A DNA stretch of 37,553 bases from NCBI GenBank assembly GCA_016744355.1, contig JADGEN010000028.1, positions 1 through 37,553 of the forward strand, in the 5' to 3' direction. Origin of the DNA: Halieaceae bacterium. GTDB taxonomy: Bacteria; Pseudomonadota; Gammaproteobacteria; Pseudomonadales; Halieaceae. Each line of letters begins with the position of its first letter. The first letter of the stretch is position 1. Under the pieces are notes generated by a model. That model was not told the origin of the DNA, ran no database searches, and saw nothing but the letters and a program-made list of their open reading frames with translations. Below, in pieces: positions 34,353 to 37,553 of the stretch. Both the position numbers and the translations under genes were made by a program.

Positions 34353-35540
34353 TTAGTCCTTTGCCGTAATCTTATAGGCAATAAGTTTACCGCTATTGCC
34401 GTATACATAGAGTATATTACCGTCGCTGAGCATGTCGGCACGCGCGCCGTCACCGTCGGCTTTCACCCTACCTACAAACTCGCCGTCGACCTGGGACAGC
34501 AAGTGGACATAGCCTTCAAAATCAGCAACCGCAAGGTAACTGCTCACGGGTGTAGGGCGCGATAGTTCGCGGTAACCGAGGGCGGGCTGGGACCAGCGCT
34601 CACCCTGGCCATTGCGCAGGTACGCCATTACTGTGCCATCTTCGTCAGTGACATATACATTGCCAAAGCCCTGCGAAACGCCGGCAAAAGAGGATACATC
34701 CTGCTGCCACATCTTGCGCCCGGAACCCACGTCAATCGCTACAAGCCGCCCTTGGTAGCTGGACGCATATAATTCTTTGCCTACCAGAAGCATAGTGCCA
34801 TCTACGTCGACAATTCGTTCAATTTCGGATCGTCCCTGAGGAATAGCCACGCGGGCCTCCCATGTGACAGCACCGGTAGTGGACTCGAGGCTCAGAACCC
34901 GACCACTGGCAAAACCTACATAGACCATATTGTTGCTGAGAATAGGCGTACTGGTACCGCGGACTGTCAGCACGGGTACATTGCTGTTGAAGACCCATAA
35001 TTTTTCACCGGTTTTAAAATCCAGGCCCTGTACTCTGCCTTCATAGCTTTGGGCGACCACGACACGTCCGTTCCCCTGAGGCGGTGCCAACACTTCACCG
35101 TTAACTCGCGTGGTCCAGTTGAGAGATCCGTCTGAGGCACTAAGCTGCATAACCGAGCCGTCATTCCCGCCCAGAAGCAGGGTGTTTTCATAAACCCCAA
35201 CTCCCCCGGAAATACGGACATCAAGATCGATACTCCATTGTTCTTTGCCGGTATTGCGATCTATTGATACAACTTCACCGTCAGCAGAGGCGACGTAAAT
35301 ACTGTCACCCGAGATAACCGGTTGAATTTTCAAGTAGCCTTTACCCTGACCATCGCCAATTCCTTTGGACCAGAGCTTTTTGATTTTTACTGATTCATTG
35401 ATATCTACGAGCTCAACAGGAGCGGTAAGGTCTTCATCATCGTCCATCTCGAACCAGCCCTTCACCGTGCTGCAGGCGCTCATTGACAACACCAGTGAAA
35501 GCGCCATCAGACTGCGCAATGACATAATGAGGAGTCGCAT
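34353..35540 (-). CDS. bamB: BamB lipoprotein of the outer-membrane protein assembly complex
   Basis: BamB is the beta-propeller lipoprotein of the BAM complex. The chosen start gives a 395-residue precursor with a lipoprotein signal ending LSMSAC (Cys23), preceded by a strong AGGAAGG ribosome site; the longer open frame would put an unrelated 21-residue extension before the signal. Repeats of the PQQ/quinoprotein-like propeller are visible: VYVASADGEVVSIDRNTGKEQW, SVMQLSASDGSLNWTTRV, RVQGLDFKTGEKLWVF, RVLSLESTTGAVTWEARV, RLVAIDVGSGRKMWQQDV. It follows yfgM with one base between stop and start. Confidence 0.95.
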   Translation of the reverse strand: MRLLIMSLRSLMALSLVLSMSACSTVKGWFEMDDDEDLTAPVELVDINESVKIKKLWSKGIGDGQGKGYLKIQPVISGDSIYVASADGEVVSIDRNTGKEQWSIDLDVRISGGVGVYENTLLLGGNDGSVMQLSASDGSLNWTTRVNGEVLAPPQGNGRVVVAQSYEGRVQGLDFKTGEKLWVFNSNVPVLTVRGTSTPILSNNMVYVGFASGRVLSLESTTGAVTWEARVAIPQGRSEIERIVDVDGTMLLVGKELYASSYQGRLVAIDVGSGRKMWQQDVSSFAGVSQGFGNVYVTDEDGTVMAYLRNGQGERWSQPALGYRELSRPTPVSSYLAVADFEGYVHLLSQVDGEFVGRVKADGDGARADMLSDGNILYVYGNSGKLIAYKITAKD

Positions 35541-35541
35541 T

Positions 35542-36294
35542 CTAACCTTCCTGCCTGGCTGTAGTGTCATCGGTCTCAGGGGCGTCCAAAAACTGCGCTG
35601 CATCCGCGTTGTTTGAAGTCTCTACGGTTCTGGCGGGAATCGGCGTGAGGCTTTGCAGCTTCTGCTCCAAAGTGGCCAACGAACCATCAACGCCAGTCTC
35701 TGCCAAGATACTTTTGGCCTCTAAATAGGCTGCTTTTGCCTCATCCGAACGATCCAGCTGCATGTAAATATCGCCTCTGGCCAACTCGTAGGACGCCGCA
35801 TAGGCGCCATTTGTGCCCGTTGCAAGTATTTCAAGAGCCTGATCGGTATCGCCTGTGGAAGCCAGGACTCGGGCGAGACGCAGGCTTGCAATATCGGCAA
35901 TATCAGATTTTGCTGGAGCCTTGTTCAACACCCATTTCAACTGGGCTTTCGCCTGTTCCATATCATTGCTGCTCACCGCAATTTTGGCCAGTTGAAGTGC
36001 TGCAAACTGCGCATAACCAGAACTGGCGTATTGTGCTTTTATCTGCTCCGCTAGATCTTTAGCCTCGGAGAAATCTCCTCCCGGCGCTGCACTGGTCACA
36101 GCCAAATGCTGCAGTAACAATTGATAGTCGTGGGACGCGGCCTCACCAAGCTGTTGGTCGTGGTTCTTCCAAGCCTGCCAGCCAAAGCCCGCGGCGAGAG
36201 CCAACACAATGGATATAATTGTGGAACGGCCATTTTCATCCCACCAGCGACGAATAGCTTCAACCTGTTCTTCTTCAGTACGATATGTGTCCAT
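35542..36294 (-). CDS. yfgM: YfgM/UPF0070 family tetratricopeptide protein
   Basis: This is a 250-residue, single-pass inner-membrane protein. The N-terminal MDTYRTEEEQVEAIRRWWDENG is the family hallmark. One membrane helix follows (about 24-42), then a periplasmic TPR domain (blocks such as YAQFAALQLAKIAVSSNDMEQAKAQL and ASLRLARVLASTGDTDQALEIL). E. coli YfgM associates with the SecYEG translocon and PpiD and supports periplasmic folding. The last 35 residues are poorly conserved and Thr/Asp-rich. It lies between hisS and bamB, as expected. Confidence 0.93.
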   Translation of the reverse strand: MDTYRTEEEQVEAIRRWWDENGRSTIISIVLALAAGFGWQAWKNHDQQLGEAASHDYQLLLQHLAVTSAAPGGDFSEAKDLAEQIKAQYASSGYAQFAALQLAKIAVSSNDMEQAKAQLKWVLNKAPAKSDIADIASLRLARVLASTGDTDQALEILATGTNGAYAASYELARGDIYMQLDRSDEAKAAYLEAKSILAETGVDGSLATLEQKLQSLTPIPARTVETSNNADAAQFLDAPETDDTTARQEG

Positions 36295-36321
36295 ATTTAC
36301 AGTTACTCACTCACTCTCAAA

Positions 36322-37553
36322 TCAATTGCTGTTAAGCGCTGCGCTTAGCACCGCCCGTAATTCAGTTACAGGGAAACTCTGTTGAGCCAACCTCTGCTCG
36401 CTATCGCCCTGCGCACGCAGGTGCTTTAAAGTAACAGTCCCGGCAGCCACCTCGTCTTCACCCCACAATAGAGCAACACGCGCGCCGCTCTTGTCAGCCT
36501 TCTTCATCTGGCTCTTAAAACTGCCACCACCGGTATGCTGAACAATGCGCTGCTCTGGTAATTCACCACGCAGCACTTCAACCGCTGATAAGGCGACTTT
36601 ATAGGCATCATCACCCGCAGCTACTACGTAAACATCTGCCACCGCAGGGACTGGGATTTCGCCCTCTGGTAATTCTGACAACAAGAGCACCAGGCGCTCC
36701 ATGCCCATTGCGAAACCAACGCTGGGAGTATCTCTTCCACCCAGTTGCGCCACCAGTCCATCGTAACGTCCGCCTGCACAAACTGTACCTTGGGCGCCCA
36801 ACTTGGTGGTTACCCACTCAAATACGGTTTTGTTGTAATAATCCAGGCCTCGAACCAGACGCGTATTAATGATGTAAGCCACCCCCGCTGCGTCGAGTAA
36901 TGCACACAATCTGGAAAAATCGTCTTTTGATTCATCGTCAAGAAAGTCTGACATCTCCGGGGCGCTATCAAGCAAAGCCTGAGTAGCCGAATTCTTGCTG
37001 TCAAGAATGCGTAGGGGGTTGGTCTCAAGGCGACGCTGGCTGTCCTCGTCCAATTCGTCCTCAAATTGACGTAAATATTCAACCAGCGCTGTGCGGTATT
37101 GGCTGCGACTCTCACTACTGCCTATGGAATTGAGCTGAAGCTCGACGCCGTCGGCGATACCCAACTTTTGCCACAGGCGCCCGCTCATGAGAATGAGCTC
37201 AGCATCCATATCCGGGCTGGCCACACCGAAAGCTTCCGCACCTATCTGGTGAAACTGACGTTGACGACCTTTTTGCGGCCGCTCGTAACGAAACATAGGG
37301 CCGGCATACCAGTATCGCTGCGGCGTATTGAGCACACCCGCCTGAACCGCCGCTCGCACGCAACCTGCGGTGCCTTCGGGTCTCAAACTCAGGCTTTCGC
37401 CATTACGATCGTCAAAACTGTACATTTCCTTTTCTACAATATCGGTCACCTGCCCGATAGAGCGCGTAAACAACTCAGTATGCTCTACAATCGGCAGACG
37501 CACCTCGCCATAACCGTAACTGGTCAGAACTTCAGCCACGGTATGTTCAAGAT
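36322..37553 (-). CDS. hisS: Histidyl-tRNA synthetase (5' end outside the window)
   Basis: This is a class II aminoacyl-tRNA synthetase charging tRNA-His. The coding frame stays open to the window edge; the N-terminal part (about 30 residues, including the start) is missing. Motif 2 is in [13 protein letters not shown] and [20 protein letters not shown], the HisA block is [16 protein letters not shown], and motif 3 is [14 protein letters not shown]. The C-terminal anticodon-binding domain has [27 protein letters not shown]. Everything visible matches the bacterial enzyme. An apparent GTG start near the edge is internal. Confidence 0.97.
   Translation of the reverse strand, partial: LEHTVAEVLTSYGYGEVRLPIVEHTELFTRSIGQVTDIVEKEMYSFDDRNGESLSLRPEGTAGCVRAAVQAGVLNTPQRYWYAGPMFRYERPQKGRQRQFHQIGAEAFGVASPDMDAELILMSGRLWQKLGIADGVELQLNSIGSSESRSQYRTALVEYLRQFEDELDEDSQRRLETNPLRILDSKNSATQALLDSAPEMSDFLDDESKDDFSRLCALLDAAGVAYIINTRLVRGLDYYNKTVFEWVTTKLGAQGTVCAGGRYDGLVAQLGGRDTPSVGFAMGMERLVLLLSELPEGEIPVPAVADVYVVAAGDDAYKVALSAVEVLRGELPEQRIVQHTGGGSFKSQMKKADKSGARVALLWGEDEVAAGTVTLKHLRAQGDSEQRLAQQSFPVTELRAVLSAALNSN

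Noticed and set aside
33567..34565. 332-codon open frame on the + strand opposite der and the end of bamB
   Set aside because: It covers two conserved genes antisense, its translation resembles no protein, and it begins without a ribosome site.
1..37553. CRISPR arrays, tRNA/rRNA genes, insertion sequences, prophage
   Set aside because: No regularly spaced repeats, no cloverleaf sequences, no transposase or integrase frames, and no long terminal inverted repeats were seen; the gaps are too short to hide most of them.

Overview
This window looks like a chromosomal segment of a marine, aerobic, heterotrophic gammaproteobacterium. The block hisS-yfgM-bamB-der at the right end is a typical gammaproteobacterial arrangement. 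Two different Na+/H+ antiporters (NhaA and NhaD), a Na+-coupled serine/threonine transporter and a TonB-dependent receptor fit a marine cell. A cellvibrionalean relative (Spongiibacter, Halieaceae or similar) is my guess and cannot be proven from the sequence alone. Nearly every base is coding, with short gaps. I see no tRNA, rRNA, CRISPR array, insertion sequence or prophage.

Layout. 1-2.8 kb: the 3' end of a luciferase-like (F420/flavin) oxidoreductase facing a feoAB ferrous-iron uptake operon with a candidate Fur box. 2.8-5.3 kb: nhaA and a DUF481 outer-membrane protein on the + strand. 5.2-7.6 kb: an MscS-type channel and a class II aldolase on the - strand; the first shares its stop site with the DUF481 gene. 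7.7-9.7 kb: a doubtful small ORF, a K+ channel-like protein and an AI-2E/PerM family permease. 9.9-13.3 kb: a TonB-dependent receptor followed by an extended short-chain dehydrogenase with an unusual active site, then a decayed fragment of a second such dehydrogenase. 13.5-17.5 kb (- strand): a small lysine-rich secreted protein, an orphan reductive-dehalogenase-like Fe-S protein, an aromatic amino acid permease and a class I DAHP synthase.

17.5-27.4 kb is a long - strand run: nhaD, an HxlR-type regulator with a cysteine-bearing tail, a class II aldolase homologue lacking the usual catalytic Glu, DUF1653, the two subunits of an exported molybdenum hydroxylase (isoquinoline 1-oxidoreductase/aldehyde dehydrogenase type), sstT, DUF501, XdhC and a MocA-like cytidylyltransferase. 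The last two are the expected cofactor-maturation partners of the hydroxylase, so this is best read as one enzyme-plus-maturation locus with a few passengers of unknown role.

27.4-32.5 kb: the long-form isocitrate lyase (aceA) with a clear terminator, then an operon of a repetitive GSG-motif 'head GIN' secreted protein, a YtrA-type GntR repressor, an ABC ATPase and an ABC-2 permease. A strong dyad just upstream of its first gene is a likely operator. 32.5 kb to the end: a group III truncated haemoglobin attached to the end of the hisS-yfgM-bamB-der housekeeping operon.

The least ordinary items are the orphan RdhA-like protein, the GIN/GntR/ABC operon with its dyad, and the molybdenum hydroxylase locus with DUF501 and DUF1653. 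None is demonstrably a new system from sequence alone.
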